Positions 42,119 through 51,369 of a stretch of 64,000 nucleotides of DNA are shown here, piece after piece. The position numbers and the translations under genes are program-made. Under the pieces are notes generated by a model. It did no database searches. It had not been told where the DNA came from and worked only from the letters and a program-made list of their open reading frames with translations. Where the stretch lies: the NCBI GenBank assembly GCA_021555105.2, contig CP134604.1, positions 1,364,001-1,428,000 on the forward strand, read 5' to 3'. This stretch comes from Thalassospiraceae bacterium LMO-JJ14 (lineage in GTDB: Bacteria > Pseudomonadota > Alphaproteobacteria > Rhodospirillales > Casp-alpha2). Within the stretch, counting starts at the first letter, position 1; each line of letters starts with the position of its first letter.

Positions 42119-43482
42119 GGATGAACCTCCTCGGCGCGCGCCTGTGCTTCGACCGGGCCGCGCGGCACAAGCACGGATGCGGTATTGACCTGACCCGTGA
42201 TGTTGCAGCGATACCCGCCGCCACCCGCGGGGCCGGAACAGAACAGGCTCAGCACCTCGTCATTGACGTATTGCGCCGTTGCCTTGTCCAGCGTGCGGAT
42301 CGCCGCGCGCAGCCGGTATTCCCCGTCCATGGGCATGTTTTTAGCGCGTTCGCGCTCGGCCCCATCGTTGTCGAAGACGGCGCCGGTGCCGATGATCTCG
42401 ATCCTGACCGGCTCGATGACGCCGTGCTTCGCGACGCGCGAGCGGACCACGTCTGCGGCAAGCCTTGCCCGCGCCAGGGCATTCGGGCCGGCATAGATCA
42501 TTTCCGATTCGGCAAGCCATCCGCCATCCGCCGATATCGTCACCTTGAGCGTCTCGGGCGGCGGTGCACCTCGTGCACCGATGATGCGGACCCGGTCCTT
42601 GCCGTCGTCTTCGAGCGTCACGTTGGTGATGTCGAGCGACACATCAGGCGTCAGATACGCCGACGGGTCATGCACCTCGTACAGCATCTGTTCGGTGACG
42701 GTGGCTTTCGTGACCAGGCCGCCGGTGTTGTCGGCCTTGGTGATGACGATGCTGCCGTCCGCTTCGATCTCGCCGATGGGAAAGCCCAGTTCGTCCATGC
42801 CCGGCACGTCCTTGAAGCCCGGGTCGCAGAAATAACCGCCGGTAACCTGTCCGCCGCATTCCAGCAGGTGCCCGGCCAACGTGCCGGCTGCCAGCAGATC
42901 CCAGTCTTCAGCCTCCCAGCCGTATTCATGGATCAGCGGACCGAGCACCAGAGCGGCATCGGTCGTGCGCCCGACCAGCACCACATCGACGCCGAGTTTC
43001 AGCGCTTCGGCCACCGGGCGTGCGCCAAGGTAGGCATTGGCGGCGATGATTTCCTTGCCGTCGATGCTGATGCCTTCGACGGCGGGCAGGCCGGCGATCT
43101 CGTCGGCATCCATGAACGCAAGCAGGTCATCGCCAAGAACCACGGCAACCCGCAGGCCTTCGACGCCGAGTTCCTTTGCCAGCTCATGTGTCCGTCGGGC
43201 GCCGCCGAGCGGGTTGGCGTTGCCGAGGTTGGCGACAATCGTCACGCCATGCTGCTTGGCAGCGGCGAGGACGTTTCGCAGATACGGCTCCAGATACGGC
43301 GAATACCCAAGTTCGGGTTTGCGCATCTTGATCCGTTGCGCGATGGCCAGGGTGCGCTCACCCATGACTTCGAAAATCAGATAGCGGGGGCCGTCCCTGT
43401 CCTTCAGGGTCTCGACCACGGCGACTCCGGCATCAAGCCGATCACCCGCAAATCCGGCCCCGCTGCCGATATATACCGTCAT
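42115..43482 (-). CDS. AtuA family protein (DUF1446)
   Basis: A 455-residue AtuA/DUF1446 protein. Seen: YIGSGAGFAGDRLDAGVAVVETLKD start, then GYSPYLEPYLRNVLAAAKQHGVTIVANLGNANPLGGARRTHELAKELG, and VVLVGRTTDAALVLGPLIHEYGW further on. Named for the acyclic terpene utilization cluster, where the role of AtuA itself is not defined; related genes also occur in CoA-ester and organic-acid catabolic clusters. One base after the HpcH aldolase gene. C-terminal small domain is encoded separately downstream. Confidence 0.9.
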   Translation of the reverse strand: MTVYIGSGAGFAGDRLDAGVAVVETLKDRDGPRYLIFEVMGERTLAIAQRIKMRKPELGYSPYLEPYLRNVLAAAKQHGVTIVANLGNANPLGGARRTHELAKELGVEGLRVAVVLGDDLLAFMDADEIAGLPAVEGISIDGKEIIAANAYLGARPVAEALKLGVDVVLVGRTTDAALVLGPLIHEYGWEAEDWDLLAAGTLAGHLLECGGQVTGGYFCDPGFKDVPGMDELGFPIGEIEADGSIVITKADNTGGLVTKATVTEQMLYEVHDPSAYLTPDVSLDITNVTLEDDGKDRVRIIGARGAPPPETLKVTISADGGWLAESEMIYAGPNALARARLAADVVRSRVAKHGVIEPVRIEIIGTGAVFDNDGAERERAKNMPMDGEYRLRAAIRTLDKATAQYVNDEVLSLFCSGPAGGGGYRCNITGQVNTASVLVPRGPVEAQARAEEVHP

Positions 43483-43483
43483 G

Positions 43484-44245
43484 TCATGCCTTCCGGATGT
43501 CTTCTGCGACGGCCTTGGCGCCGTCCAGAATGTAGCTGTGTTCGGATGCGATAAAATACATGGTGACGCCGAGTGCCTTCAGATCCGGCACCCATGACGT
43601 ATTGGGCGCGAAGGTGACGAGGCACTTGCCGTGCTTTTTCGCCGCTTCGCCGACGCGGCGGATGGCGAGCCGGACTTCCGGTGCCGCTGGATCGGTGAGG
43701 CCGTAGCAAAGCGCGAGATCGGCGGGGCCGACGAACAGCGCGTCGATGCCTTCGACGGCAGCGATTTCGTCGATATCGTCGACGGCTTCCGGCTCCTCGA
43801 TCTGCGCCAGCACCACGGTTTCCGTGTCACTCTGTTTCAGAATGTCCGGCATTTTGCGCGTTGCGTATCCCGCCCAGCGGCTCGATCCGGCAAAACCGCG
43901 CCCGCCGTGCCCGAAACGCGCGGCCCTGGCAATGTCGCGGGCCTTTTCGGCGGTGTTCACATGCGGCACGACAAGCCCGGTGGCGCCGGAGTCCAGCATC
44001 GTCAGGATTTGCGCCGGTGAGTCGTCGGGGATACGAACCAGTGCCGGAAAGTTCAGCGCCCGTGCCATGCCGAGACAGGCATCGACCGCGCCCCGGTCGA
44101 ACGGTGCGTGCTCGGCATCGAGGGCAACAAAATCCATGCCCGACATGGCGAGGATTTCGACGAGTTGGAAAGCCGGTGTCTTCATGAAGGTTCCGGAGAG
44201 CATGTCGCCCGCCAGCATTCGGGATTTCAGCGTTGCTTGTGACAT
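43484..44245 (-). CDS. HpcH/HpaI-family class II aldolase
   Basis: A 253-residue metal-dependent aldolase with a TIM barrel, cleaving a 4-hydroxy-2-oxo acid into pyruvate and an aldehyde. Seen: FVALDAEHAPFDRGAVDACL, ARIPD-like LVRIPDDSPAQILTMLDSGATGLVVPHVNTAEKARDIARAARFG, the arginine of RWAGYA, and metal ligands in LAQIEEPEAVDDI and ALFVGPADLALCYG. In this cluster it would cut the 2-keto-3-deoxy acid made by the dehydratase on the right arm. Fourteen bases after the Ldh gene. Confidence 0.94.
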   Translation of the reverse strand: MSQATLKSRMLAGDMLSGTFMKTPAFQLVEILAMSGMDFVALDAEHAPFDRGAVDACLGMARALNFPALVRIPDDSPAQILTMLDSGATGLVVPHVNTAEKARDIARAARFGHGGRGFAGSSRWAGYATRKMPDILKQSDTETVVLAQIEEPEAVDDIDEIAAVEGIDALFVGPADLALCYGLTDPAAPEVRLAIRRVGEAAKKHGKCLVTFAPNTSWVPDLKALGVTMYFIASEHSYILDGAKAVAEDIRKA

Positions 44246-44259
44246 CGGTTACTCCGTTG

Positions 44260-45369
44260 CTATGCGTTTGCGGTCGCGGTCCTGGTCATGGTCTCGCGCG
44301 ATAGGCCGATGTTTTCGCCGGCGTCGAGAATGCTGTTCCATGCGGCGGCGGCGATGTCGAAACCGTTTACAGTCCGCTCCGCACGCGCCTTGCGTTCGGG
44401 ATCGCCGGGGATCATCACCGGGGCTTCGGGATCGCGCGGCCGCGCCGAGCGGACATAATCGATGTAATCCGAAACCGAGGCTGCGAAGCCGTGACCGTCA
44501 TCCAGAAGTTCCGGTTTCAGGTATACGGAGAACATGCCGTTATGTGTTTTTGTGCCGGGTCCGGTGGTGCCGGAACCGGTCAGGGCGCCGGCCAGCAGTT
44601 CGCACGCCAGCGCCAGTCCCGAACCCTTGTGCTCGCCGAAGGTGACCAGCGCGCCCGCCCCGGCACGCGGGTCGGCGACCTGGCCGGGTTTTAAGTCGCC
44701 GTAAAGCGCATGCGGGTCGGTCGTCGGCTGGCCGTCGCCGTCAATCAGCGCACCTTCGGGGACCGGCTTGCCGCCGCGAAGCGCCACCATGACCTTGCCT
44801 TCGGCAACCTTCGACGTTGCAAAATCGAGGATGAAGTCGTCGCCGCCCGGGTTCAGCACGCCGATGGTGACGGGTGCCGTCGAAACGCGCCGGTCGGCCG
44901 CGCCAAACGGGGCGACCAGCATGCTTTGTGAGACGTTGGTAAAATGGATCGATACAAGTCCGGCGTCGCACGCACGTTCGGCCCAGAAGCCGATCCGCCC
45001 GAGATGGCCGGCGCGGCGCAGTGCGACAATGGCGATACCGTCGGCCTTGGCCTTATCGATGCCGATGTCGACGGCTTCGCGCCCGACCACCTGGCCGAAG
45101 CCCTTGTTGCCATCGATCAGGGCGAAATTGCCGCCTTCGGCGACCACTTCCGCGGACTGGCCGAATTTCAGATTTTCCGTTCGCTCCCACATCAGATAAC
45201 GCGGGATGCGGACGACACCATGACTGTCGTGACCGGAAAGATTGGAATTCACCAGATTGGCGCTGATCGCTTCGGACTCCGTCGCTGACGCACCGGCGCG
45301 TTCGAAAATGTCGGCGCCGAGCCGGGTCATCCCGGCAGCGGTTACGCGGGTCGGTTGATTGTCGGTCAT
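44260..45369 (-). CDS. Ldh-family NAD(P)-dependent 2-hydroxyacid dehydrogenase
   Basis: A 369-residue member of the malate/L-lactate/ureidoglycolate dehydrogenase (Ldh_2) family, with a fold unrelated to classic malate dehydrogenase. Seen: LVNSNLSGHDSHGVVRIPRYL with the catalytic His, FALIDGNKGFGQVVGREAVD, AAPFGAADRRVSTAPVTIGV-like central segment, and GEHKGSGLALACELLAGALTG. It reduces or oxidises a 2-oxo/2-hydroxy acid such as lactate, malate or sulfolactate. Three bases after the D-hydroxyacid dehydrogenase, so both stereochemistries may be handled. Confidence 0.93.
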   Translation of the reverse strand: MTDNQPTRVTAAGMTRLGADIFERAGASATESEAISANLVNSNLSGHDSHGVVRIPRYLMWERTENLKFGQSAEVVAEGGNFALIDGNKGFGQVVGREAVDIGIDKAKADGIAIVALRRAGHLGRIGFWAERACDAGLVSIHFTNVSQSMLVAPFGAADRRVSTAPVTIGVLNPGGDDFILDFATSKVAEGKVMVALRGGKPVPEGALIDGDGQPTTDPHALYGDLKPGQVADPRAGAGALVTFGEHKGSGLALACELLAGALTGSGTTGPGTKTHNGMFSVYLKPELLDDGHGFAASVSDYIDYVRSARPRDPEAPVMIPGDPERKARAERTVNGFDIAAAAWNSILDAGENIGLSRETMTRTATANA

Positions 45370-45372
45370 GGC

Positions 45373-46341
45373 TTAGCGAAGTCCGTCCAGATTGAAGATC
45401 ATGTCATCTTTCAGCCGGCCGTCGAAGCAGTCGAGAATGTTCTCGGCCGCCATGCGCGCCATGGCAATGGATGACGAGATTGATGCGGCGCCGTTGTGCG
45501 GGGTGACGATGACATCGTCACGCTTTAGGACCGGATGGTCGGGTTCCGGCGGCTCACGGTCGAGAACATCGATCCCGGCTGCGAAGACCTTGCCGGCATC
45601 CAGCGCCGCCAACATCGCATCGTCATCGACGATGCCGCCGCGCGCACAATTGAGAACAATGACGCCATCCTTCATGGCGGTGAACTCGGCGGTTCCGACA
45701 AGGTGCCTTGTCTTGTCGTCCAGCGGCACATGCAGGGTAACGTAATCGGCTTCGGCCAGGGCGTCGTGGAAATCGGTTATCAGCCGGATACCCATTTCCC
45801 CGGCGAGCGCATAGTCGGGCGCGATGTCGGCGGCGATGACGTTCATGCCGAAAGCCGTGCAGAGCGGCGCGACGAGACGGCCGATGCGTCCGAAGCCGAC
45901 GATCAGGATTGTCGCACCCCTGAGATCGCGGAGTTGGAATTCGTTGCGGTTCTTCCAGTTGCCGCCCTTGGCCATCTTGTCCTGTGCCGGCAGTTCGCGC
46001 GCCAGCGCCAGCATCAGCGCCATGGTATGCTCGGCGACCGAAAGCGAATTTGCGCCGGCCGCTATGGCGACCGGAATGCCCCGTCCCGACAGGTAATCGA
46101 CATCGATCAGGTCGCAGCCGACACCATGGCGCGAGACGATTTCAAGATCGTTGGCATGGCTCAGGACGTCCGCCGTCAGATGCGCCGAACGCACAGCGAT
46201 GGCATGAACGCCGGGCATATGCGCTATCAGTGTTTCGGGGCGGATGTCGCCTTTCAGATTGATGATTTCGATGTCATCGCGCGCACCCAGGATATCAAAG
46301 GCGCAGGCGTGCATGGTCTCCGTGACGAGGACGCGTTTCAT
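45373..46341 (-). CDS. D-2-hydroxyacid dehydrogenase
   Basis: A 322-residue NAD-dependent D-isomer-specific dehydrogenase. Rossmann motif GFGRIGRLVAPLCTAFGMNVIAADI near the middle; catalytic Arg in VLNCARGGIVDDDAML; Glu in DREPPEPDHP; His in VTPHNGAAS. It interconverts a 2-oxo acid and the D-hydroxy acid, here probably alongside the Ldh-type enzyme three bases downstream. Relatives include phosphoglycerate, glycerate and hydroxypyruvate dehydrogenases, so the substrate is open. Confidence 0.94.
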   Translation of the reverse strand: MKRVLVTETMHACAFDILGARDDIEIINLKGDIRPETLIAHMPGVHAIAVRSAHLTADVLSHANDLEIVSRHGVGCDLIDVDYLSGRGIPVAIAAGANSLSVAEHTMALMLALARELPAQDKMAKGGNWKNRNEFQLRDLRGATILIVGFGRIGRLVAPLCTAFGMNVIAADIAPDYALAGEMGIRLITDFHDALAEADYVTLHVPLDDKTRHLVGTAEFTAMKDGVIVLNCARGGIVDDDAMLAALDAGKVFAAGIDVLDREPPEPDHPVLKRDDVIVTPHNGAASISSSIAMARMAAENILDCFDGRLKDDMIFNLDGLR

Positions 46342-46361
46342 GATGTTTCCGTTTTTTGTTG

Positions 46362-47270
46362 TTACTCGGCGGCAGGTTTGGCGCCGAAGTATTTGTTCTT
46401 AACCAGTGTCTGACTTTCGTAGATGGAGCCTTTCTTGAGCGGTTCGGGGTAGGGCAGGCGGATCGGTGTCGGCACGACCCGGGGTTCGTTCGTCACTTCA
46501 CCTGCGATCATCGTTGCCTTGTATTGATCCCATGAACCGATGCGGCTCATGCCGCGGATGTCCCAGGCATCTGCGGCGGCAACCTGCAAAAGCAAAAGCC
46601 GGCGGTCCTTGCCCGACGTGTTCAGCGCAGAGCCGTGCATGGTGCGGACGTGGTGGAAGCTGCAGGCCCCGGCCTTGCCCTTGATCTTTTCAGCTTTCGA
46701 AAAATCGATGCCGGACGATTCTGGGTCGATGGCGCCGACGAAATGCCCGTCCTGATGATGGTCATAGGTCGGCCCCTTGTGAGAGCCGGGAATACACAGC
46801 AATTGGCCGTTATCGTCGGTCATGGCGTCGAGCATGACGCCGACCGCGAGAACGTCGTCGTTGGTGTGCGGATAAAAGGCCCAGTCCTGATGCCATTCGA
46901 CCGGCGAGCCGTATTCGGCGGATTTCAGATTGATCTTGGAGCCGTGCATTCTGAGGTTCGGGCCGATCAGCGCCGTCAGCGCGGCAATCAGCTTCGGTTT
47001 CTTGGCCATTTCATGGAACACCGGGTGATTTAGGAACGGCTCCTTGATGCGGCGCACGCGCGGGTTGTCCGGTGTGTGGCTAGGTTCCAGGTCAATGACA
47101 CCGGTATGTTCGCTGAGTCCGTGGGCGCTGTTGACGATCTCGTGCATCGCGGCGTCCATTTTTTCAAGGTCTTCGGCGGAAAAAATGTCCTCGACGACAA
47201 CAAAGCCTTTTTCTTTGTATCCGCGAACCTGTTCATCCGTGATGACTGAGAGTGGATCATGCGTATCCAT
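46362..47270 (-). CDS. Phytanoyl-CoA dioxygenase-family (PhyH) oxygenase
   Basis: A 302-residue Fe(II)/2-oxoglutarate-dependent oxygenase. The iron triad is visible: His127 and Asp129 in EWHQDWAFYPHT, and His212 in VRTMHGSALNTSGKDRR, followed by the Arg that binds 2-oxoglutarate. It hydroxylates a small acid or CoA ester, and so may start the pathway of this locus (inference). First enzyme gene after the GntR regulator, 37 bases apart, same strand. A second PhyH gene occurs at 56235 with only weak resemblance. Confidence 0.93.
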   Translation of the reverse strand: MDTHDPLSVITDEQVRGYKEKGFVVVEDIFSAEDLEKMDAAMHEIVNSAHGLSEHTGVIDLEPSHTPDNPRVRRIKEPFLNHPVFHEMAKKPKLIAALTALIGPNLRMHGSKINLKSAEYGSPVEWHQDWAFYPHTNDDVLAVGVMLDAMTDDNGQLLCIPGSHKGPTYDHHQDGHFVGAIDPESSGIDFSKAEKIKGKAGACSFHHVRTMHGSALNTSGKDRRLLLLQVAAADAWDIRGMSRIGSWDQYKATMIAGEVTNEPRVVPTPIRLPYPEPLKKGSIYESQTLVKNKYFGAKPAAE

Positions 47271-47307
47271 TGAAGTGGTTCCTCGTGGTTACCGGTTTCT
47301 ATCCGGC

Positions 47308-48030
47308 TTACCTGCCGGATTGGACGAAATATTCCGGAAAGTGAGCGCGCAGTTCTTCCGATGTGAAAACGGTGCCTTTCAGGTGCTCACGGACTGCCGC
47401 TTCTGCCGCGTCCACGTCGTGCGAGGCAATCGTCTTAACAATCGCCTTGTGGTCGCGCAGGATGGATTTGACCTTGCCCTTGGTCGGCAGGTGCAGCCGG
47501 CGTAGCCTGTCGAGGTGTGCGCGTTGCCCATCGACAATGTTCCAAAGGCCGCCGACACCGGCAAATTTATACATCAGTTCATGAAAGCGGTTGTCATGCA
47601 GAGTGAAAGAGGAATAGTCGTTGATGGAATCGGCTGCCACCTGCAACGCGATGGAATCGCGCAGTTCCGAAATTTGTGATTTCGAGATATCCTGGGCAAG
47701 AATGCGGGCAATCTCGACTTCTACGCTCCGGCGCAGGAAGTGCGCCTCTCTTGCGCTCTGAACGTCAATGCATGAGACCTCGGTCCTCGATTGCGGAAAA
47801 ATGTCGACCAGTCCTTCCTCTTCCAGAAGTATCATGGCTTCGCGAACCGGTGTCTGGCTGACCCGGTATCTGTCGGCAATTTCATTTTTTGAGAGGACCG
47901 TGCCGGGTGGTAGCGTCAGGTCGACGATCAAGTTCCGCAAATCAGAGTAAATCTGCTGCACGGTTGTCATTCGGACCCCGCGTTTTGCGGCGGAAGGCAG
48001 GGAATTTAGTGCGGAAACCTCAATTGGCAT
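47308..48030 (-). CDS. GntR-family regulator, FCD type
   Basis: A 240-residue FadR-subfamily regulator. Winged helix at about 25-90 (LIVDLTLPPGTVLSKNEIADRYRVSQTPVREAMILLEEEGLVDIFPQSRTEV), then an all-helical FCD domain with metal/carboxylate ligands near LHDNRFHELMY and HVDAAEAAVREH. A start at 47970 (MTTVQQIYSDL, 220 residues) is equally possible and closer to typical family length. It lies in the centre of the divergent catabolic locus, so it is the obvious controller of both arms. Confidence 0.92.
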   Translation of the reverse strand: MPIEVSALNSLPSAAKRGVRMTTVQQIYSDLRNLIVDLTLPPGTVLSKNEIADRYRVSQTPVREAMILLEEEGLVDIFPQSRTEVSCIDVQSAREAHFLRRSVEVEIARILAQDISKSQISELRDSIALQVAADSINDYSSFTLHDNRFHELMYKFAGVGGLWNIVDGQRAHLDRLRRLHLPTKGKVKSILRDHKAIVKTIASHDVDAAEAAVREHLKGTVFTSEELRAHFPEYFVQSGR

Positions 48031-48088
48031 TGCTTGAAAACCGTGAATTTCATTCCATTAATGCAGTGTAATGATGATGGAAATCGAC

Positions 48089-48149
48089 TTGACTCGACAA
48101 CTGATATATTAGTATTTCAATATCTGACAAGTCAATCTTGTCCAAACAA
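48089..48149. promoter_or_regulatory. Candidate operator cluster between GntR and dctP genes
   Basis: The 142-base divergent spacer holds GACAA/TTGTC half-sites at 48096-48100, 48126-48130 and 48138-48142. The last two form the perfect inverted repeat GACAA-N7-TTGTC (48126-48142). There is also TTGT-N4-ACAA (48138-48149) and TTGACT...AGTCAA (48089-48094 and 48130-48135). Half-sites resemble the TTGTCGACAA core upstream of tctB, as expected for another FCD-type GntR protein. Which one is bound cannot be told. Confidence 0.45.
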
Positions 48150-48172
48150 TTTTTTAATTGGGAGATTCCATA

Positions 48173-49204
48173 ATGTTGAAAAAGTCTTTGATGGCCCTGT
48201 CGATTGGGGCTCTCGTGTTGGCGATGGCGCCGGATGGTGCCGCTGCCAAAACCCTTAAGGTCCAGGCGAGCTCCAAGGCCGGTGACTGGGCGCACCGCTT
48301 CATGACTGACGATTGGGCGCCGAAGCTGGAAGCCATGACCGGTGGTAAGATTAAAATCGACGTGCTGCCGACAAAGGCAGTCGTCCCGCACCGTGAAACG
48401 ATCGATGCGGTTGCCAATGGTATCCTTGATGGCGACCTGAACGCTGTTTCCTATTTCTCCGGTCGCGACCCGGTGTTTGCTATGATCGGCGATCTGATCG
48501 CCGGTTACGATACCGTCGACCAGGTTCGGACCTTCTGCCAGTATGGTGGCGGCAAGGAAATTCTTCAAAAAGCGTATGACAAATACGAAAAGGGAAAAGT
48601 CCATGTCGTCGGCTGCGGTCCATACGCCAAGGAAGCATTCGTTTCGACGATTCCGATCAAAAGTGTTGCCGATTTCAAAGGGGTGAAGGTCCGTTCGCCG
48701 GAAGGTCTTGCCGCTGAAGTGTTCAAGCGCGCGGGCGCAGCACCGGTGTCGCTCCCGTTCTCGGAAGTTTATTCCGCGCTTGAGAAGAAAGTCATCGACG
48801 CCGCTGATGCTTCGGCACACGTCAACAACAACGCGCAGGGTTTGTACAAAGTTGCCAAGTTCCCGATCTACCCGGGTATCCACTCCATGGCCGTTCTGCA
48901 GTTCATCGTGAACAAGAAGGTCTGGGACAAGCTGGGCAAGGAAGGCCAGACGGCCCTCGAAGTCTGGTACCAGGCCGCTTACGACGCCATGCGCCGTGAA
49001 GCAGATCTTCAGGACCAGGCAATCGCTGCCAAGCAACGCGCCGGTAGCGATATCACGGTTATCGACTGGTCAACCGAAGAGCGCGCCAAGTTCCGCGAAA
49101 TTGCGGTTGGTGCCTGGCACGATTTCGCCGCTAAGTCACCGTTGGCGAAAGAAGCACTGGACGCTCATCTGAAATACATGAAGTCCGTAGGCTTGCTGAA
49201 ATAA
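48173..49204 (+). CDS. DctP-type TRAP solute receptor
   Basis: Periplasmic receptor of a TRAP transporter, 343 residues. Signal peptide 1-25 (MLKKSLMALSIGALVLAMAPDGAAA). Mature part shows the DctP family pattern: KLEAMTGGKIKIDVLPTKAVVP, VADFKGVKVRSPEGLAAEVFKRAGAAPVSLPFSEVYSALEKKVIDAADAS with the ligand-binding Arg in VRSPEG. The start at 48173 has GGGAGA about eight bases upstream. In the TakP/2-oxo acid subgroup by general look, but the ligand is unproven. First gene of the right arm. Confidence 0.95.
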   Translation: MLKKSLMALSIGALVLAMAPDGAAAKTLKVQASSKAGDWAHRFMTDDWAPKLEAMTGGKIKIDVLPTKAVVPHRETIDAVANGILDGDLNAVSYFSGRDPVFAMIGDLIAGYDTVDQVRTFCQYGGGKEILQKAYDKYEKGKVHVVGCGPYAKEAFVSTIPIKSVADFKGVKVRSPEGLAAEVFKRAGAAPVSLPFSEVYSALEKKVIDAADASAHVNNNAQGLYKVAKFPIYPGIHSMAVLQFIVNKKVWDKLGKEGQTALEVWYQAAYDAMRREADLQDQAIAAKQRAGSDITVIDWSTEERAKFREIAVGAWHDFAAKSPLAKEALDAHLKYMKSVGLLK

Positions 49205-49221
49205 GTAAAAAGACCATTGGT

Positions 49222-49248
49222 GCCGCCACGCCGTTCCGGCGTGGCGGC
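49222..49248 (+). terminator. Hairpin between dctP and dctQM
   Basis: A 12-pair GC-rich stem (49222-49233 with 49237-49248) and a 3-base loop, then CCTTAATATATAAAAAA. It lies 18 bases after the receptor stop. Acts as a partial terminator or mRNA-stabilising structure that keeps receptor levels above permease levels; the permease gene follows 52 bases later. Confidence 0.75.
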
Positions 49249-49299
49249 CCTTAATATATAAAAAAAATCGGTTAGCGATTTCGTTTCAGGGAGAGGGCG

Positions 49300-51333
49300 A
49301 TGTCTGGAATTACGGAGCGTCTCGTCGGCGCACCGATCGGGGCCAATTTTAACCAGTCTGTCGATCACGTCAGCCGGTTCTTGGGGCTCTCGGTCAGTTT
49401 TCTGTATCTGCTGGCGGCTGCATGTACGCTTTGGGAAGTTATCGCCCGCTATATATTCAATTCTCCGACACAGTGGGTTTTCGAAGTCGTCATGGTACTC
49501 TGCGCTTGTTCGTGGATGCTGTCAGCCGGCTTCGTCACATTGCAGAAGCGGCATATCGGGATCACCGTCCTTTACCTTATGGCGCCCAAGCGCGTCCGTT
49601 GGTGGCTCGATTTTTTTGCGATGGCCGTCGGCGTTATCGCCCTCTACATGCTGGTATCCGATACGCTGGTCAGAGCGCTGGAAAGCATCGATCTGACTGA
49701 GCGAGGCGGAACCGCCTGGAACTCGCCATTGCCGATGGTTCTGAAAACCGTGCTTGTGAGCGGTTTGTTTCTTTACCTCGTTCAGTTGCTGGTCAATTTA
49801 CGCAGGCACTTTCAATCCAAACCCCTGCAGGTCACGGTTTACGCCGTATTAGCCCTGATTTGCCTGCGTCTGCTGGTTCAGGTTTTCGCGCATTACGGCG
49901 ATGTCAGCAGCATGTGGGTCGGCCTGGAGGATAACCTGGCCGAACGCAGCGGCGAAATCATCGATCAGTTCCGTGTTGACCGCGAAGAGGTCGGCATCGG
50001 CATGATTTCGCTGCTGATCGTCGCCGCGCTGCTGGTACTGATGATGACGGGCATGCCGCTCGGTATCGTCACGCTGATCATCTCCGTTACCTGTGCTTTG
50101 GCGTTCTATGGATTGCAGGGCATGTATCTTGTGTCCACGAACGCCATGGACCTGTTGGAAAAGTATCCCTTGGTCGCGGTGCCGTTCTTCGTGCTCATGG
50201 CGTCGATACTGGAGCGTGCCGGTATCGCCCAGGATCTGTTCGATGCGATGTCGATCTTCGCCGGCGGTCTGCGCGGCGGTGTTGCCGTGCAGACGACCGT
50301 TGTTGCCGTGATCCTGGCGGCGATGTCCGGGGTCATGGGCGGCGAGATCGTCATGCTGGGTCTCGTCGCGCTGCCGCAGATGCTGCGGCTCGGTTATGAT
50401 CGCAAATTGACGATCGGTCTGATCTGTGCGGCGGGGGCGCTGGCGACCCTGATTCCGCCTTCGATCGTTATGATCGTTTATGGTCTGAGCGCCAACGTCG
50501 GTATCGGCGATCTGTTCTCGGCCGGTTTCATTCCGGGGCTGATGCTGGCGACGTTCTATGTGTCGTTCGTTCTGGCACGATGCAATCTCAATCCTACATT
50601 GGCGCCGACGGCGGCTGAGATCGCCCTGAAGACAGGCGAGGAAGCCAAGCTCGGACGCCATCAGGTGATCGCCGTTGCGTTGTGCATCCTTCTGATTTTC
50701 TGCGTCATGGGATCGATCTACGGCGGCATTACCAGTGTTACCGAAGCCGCCGCCGTCGGTGTCTTCGGCGCGATTTTGGTTGCCGCTGTGCGCTTCAAAT
50801 TCAACTATAACCTGCTGCGCGATTGCCTTGCCAACACCATGGCCGTGGTCGGGACTATCATCTGGCTGATCCTGGGCGCGGTCGCATTCGTCGGGCTGTA
50901 TAACCTGATCGGCGGTGCCGACTTCATGCGTAGCCTGATCAAGGGGGCCGGTCTGGGTCCGCTTGGCACGATCTTCGTGATGATGGCCATCCTGGTTGTG
51001 CTGGGCACGTTCATGGAATGGATCGCGATTATTTTCATTACCGTCCCGGTGTTTGCGCCGGTGGTCCGCGATCTGGCGCCGGAACTGGGTATGCAGCCGG
51101 AATGGGCGGCGGTGTGGTTCGGTATTCTGTTCGTCATGAATATCCAGATATACTTCCTGTCACCACCGTTCGGCCCGGCTTGTTTCTGGCTGAAATCCGT
51201 GGCCCCAAGGGATGTGAGCCTGCAGGAAATCTTCGTCAGTGTGTTGCCGTTCATCGTCTTGCAGATCATCGGCATGTTGCTGGTCATGTTCTTCCCGCAG
51301 ATCGCCCTTTGGATGCCGCAGGCGCTGAATTGA
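49300..51333 (+). CDS. Fused TRAP permease DctQM
   Basis: Fused small and large TRAP permease subunits in one 677-residue protein. The DctQ part is about 20-170 with four helices and the characteristic ARYIFNSPTQWVFEVVMVLCACSWMLSAGF. A linker (about 170-240) holds one extra segment (VYAVLALICLRLLVQV). The DctM part follows with FFVLMASILERAGIAQDLFDAM, GAMSG-type MSGVMGGEIVMLGLVALPQML, GALATLIPPSIVMIVYG and a C-terminal VFFPQIALWMP. Start has GGGAGAGGGCG just upstream. Driven by sodium or protons. Confidence 0.94.
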   Translation: MSGITERLVGAPIGANFNQSVDHVSRFLGLSVSFLYLLAAACTLWEVIARYIFNSPTQWVFEVVMVLCACSWMLSAGFVTLQKRHIGITVLYLMAPKRVRWWLDFFAMAVGVIALYMLVSDTLVRALESIDLTERGGTAWNSPLPMVLKTVLVSGLFLYLVQLLVNLRRHFQSKPLQVTVYAVLALICLRLLVQVFAHYGDVSSMWVGLEDNLAERSGEIIDQFRVDREEVGIGMISLLIVAALLVLMMTGMPLGIVTLIISVTCALAFYGLQGMYLVSTNAMDLLEKYPLVAVPFFVLMASILERAGIAQDLFDAMSIFAGGLRGGVAVQTTVVAVILAAMSGVMGGEIVMLGLVALPQMLRLGYDRKLTIGLICAAGALATLIPPSIVMIVYGLSANVGIGDLFSAGFIPGLMLATFYVSFVLARCNLNPTLAPTAAEIALKTGEEAKLGRHQVIAVALCILLIFCVMGSIYGGITSVTEAAAVGVFGAILVAAVRFKFNYNLLRDCLANTMAVVGTIIWLILGAVAFVGLYNLIGGADFMRSLIKGAGLGPLGTIFVMMAILVVLGTFMEWIAIIFITVPVFAPVVRDLAPELGMQPEWAAVWFGILFVMNIQIYFLSPPFGPACFWLKSVAPRDVSLQEIFVSVLPFIVLQIIGMLLVMFFPQIALWMPQALN

Positions 51334-51369
51334 TGACGACGTCAAAAATGTTGTTTCAGGAGTACTGAT

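Noticed and set aside
42121-43554. 477-codon open frame on the plus strand over the AtuA and HpcH region
   Set aside because: It runs antisense to the well-supported AtuA gene, is rich in Arg, Gln, His and Asp, and shows no motif; typical of the mirror frame of a GC-rich gene.
48105-48110. TATATT as a -10 element with TTGACT at 48089 as -35
   Set aside because: The spacing is only ten bases, far too short for a sigma-70 promoter; other -10 choices are weak.
48050-49036. 328-codon open frame on the minus strand over dctP
   Set aside because: It starts in the promoter region and lies fully antisense to a clear DctP gene; composition is not that of a real protein.
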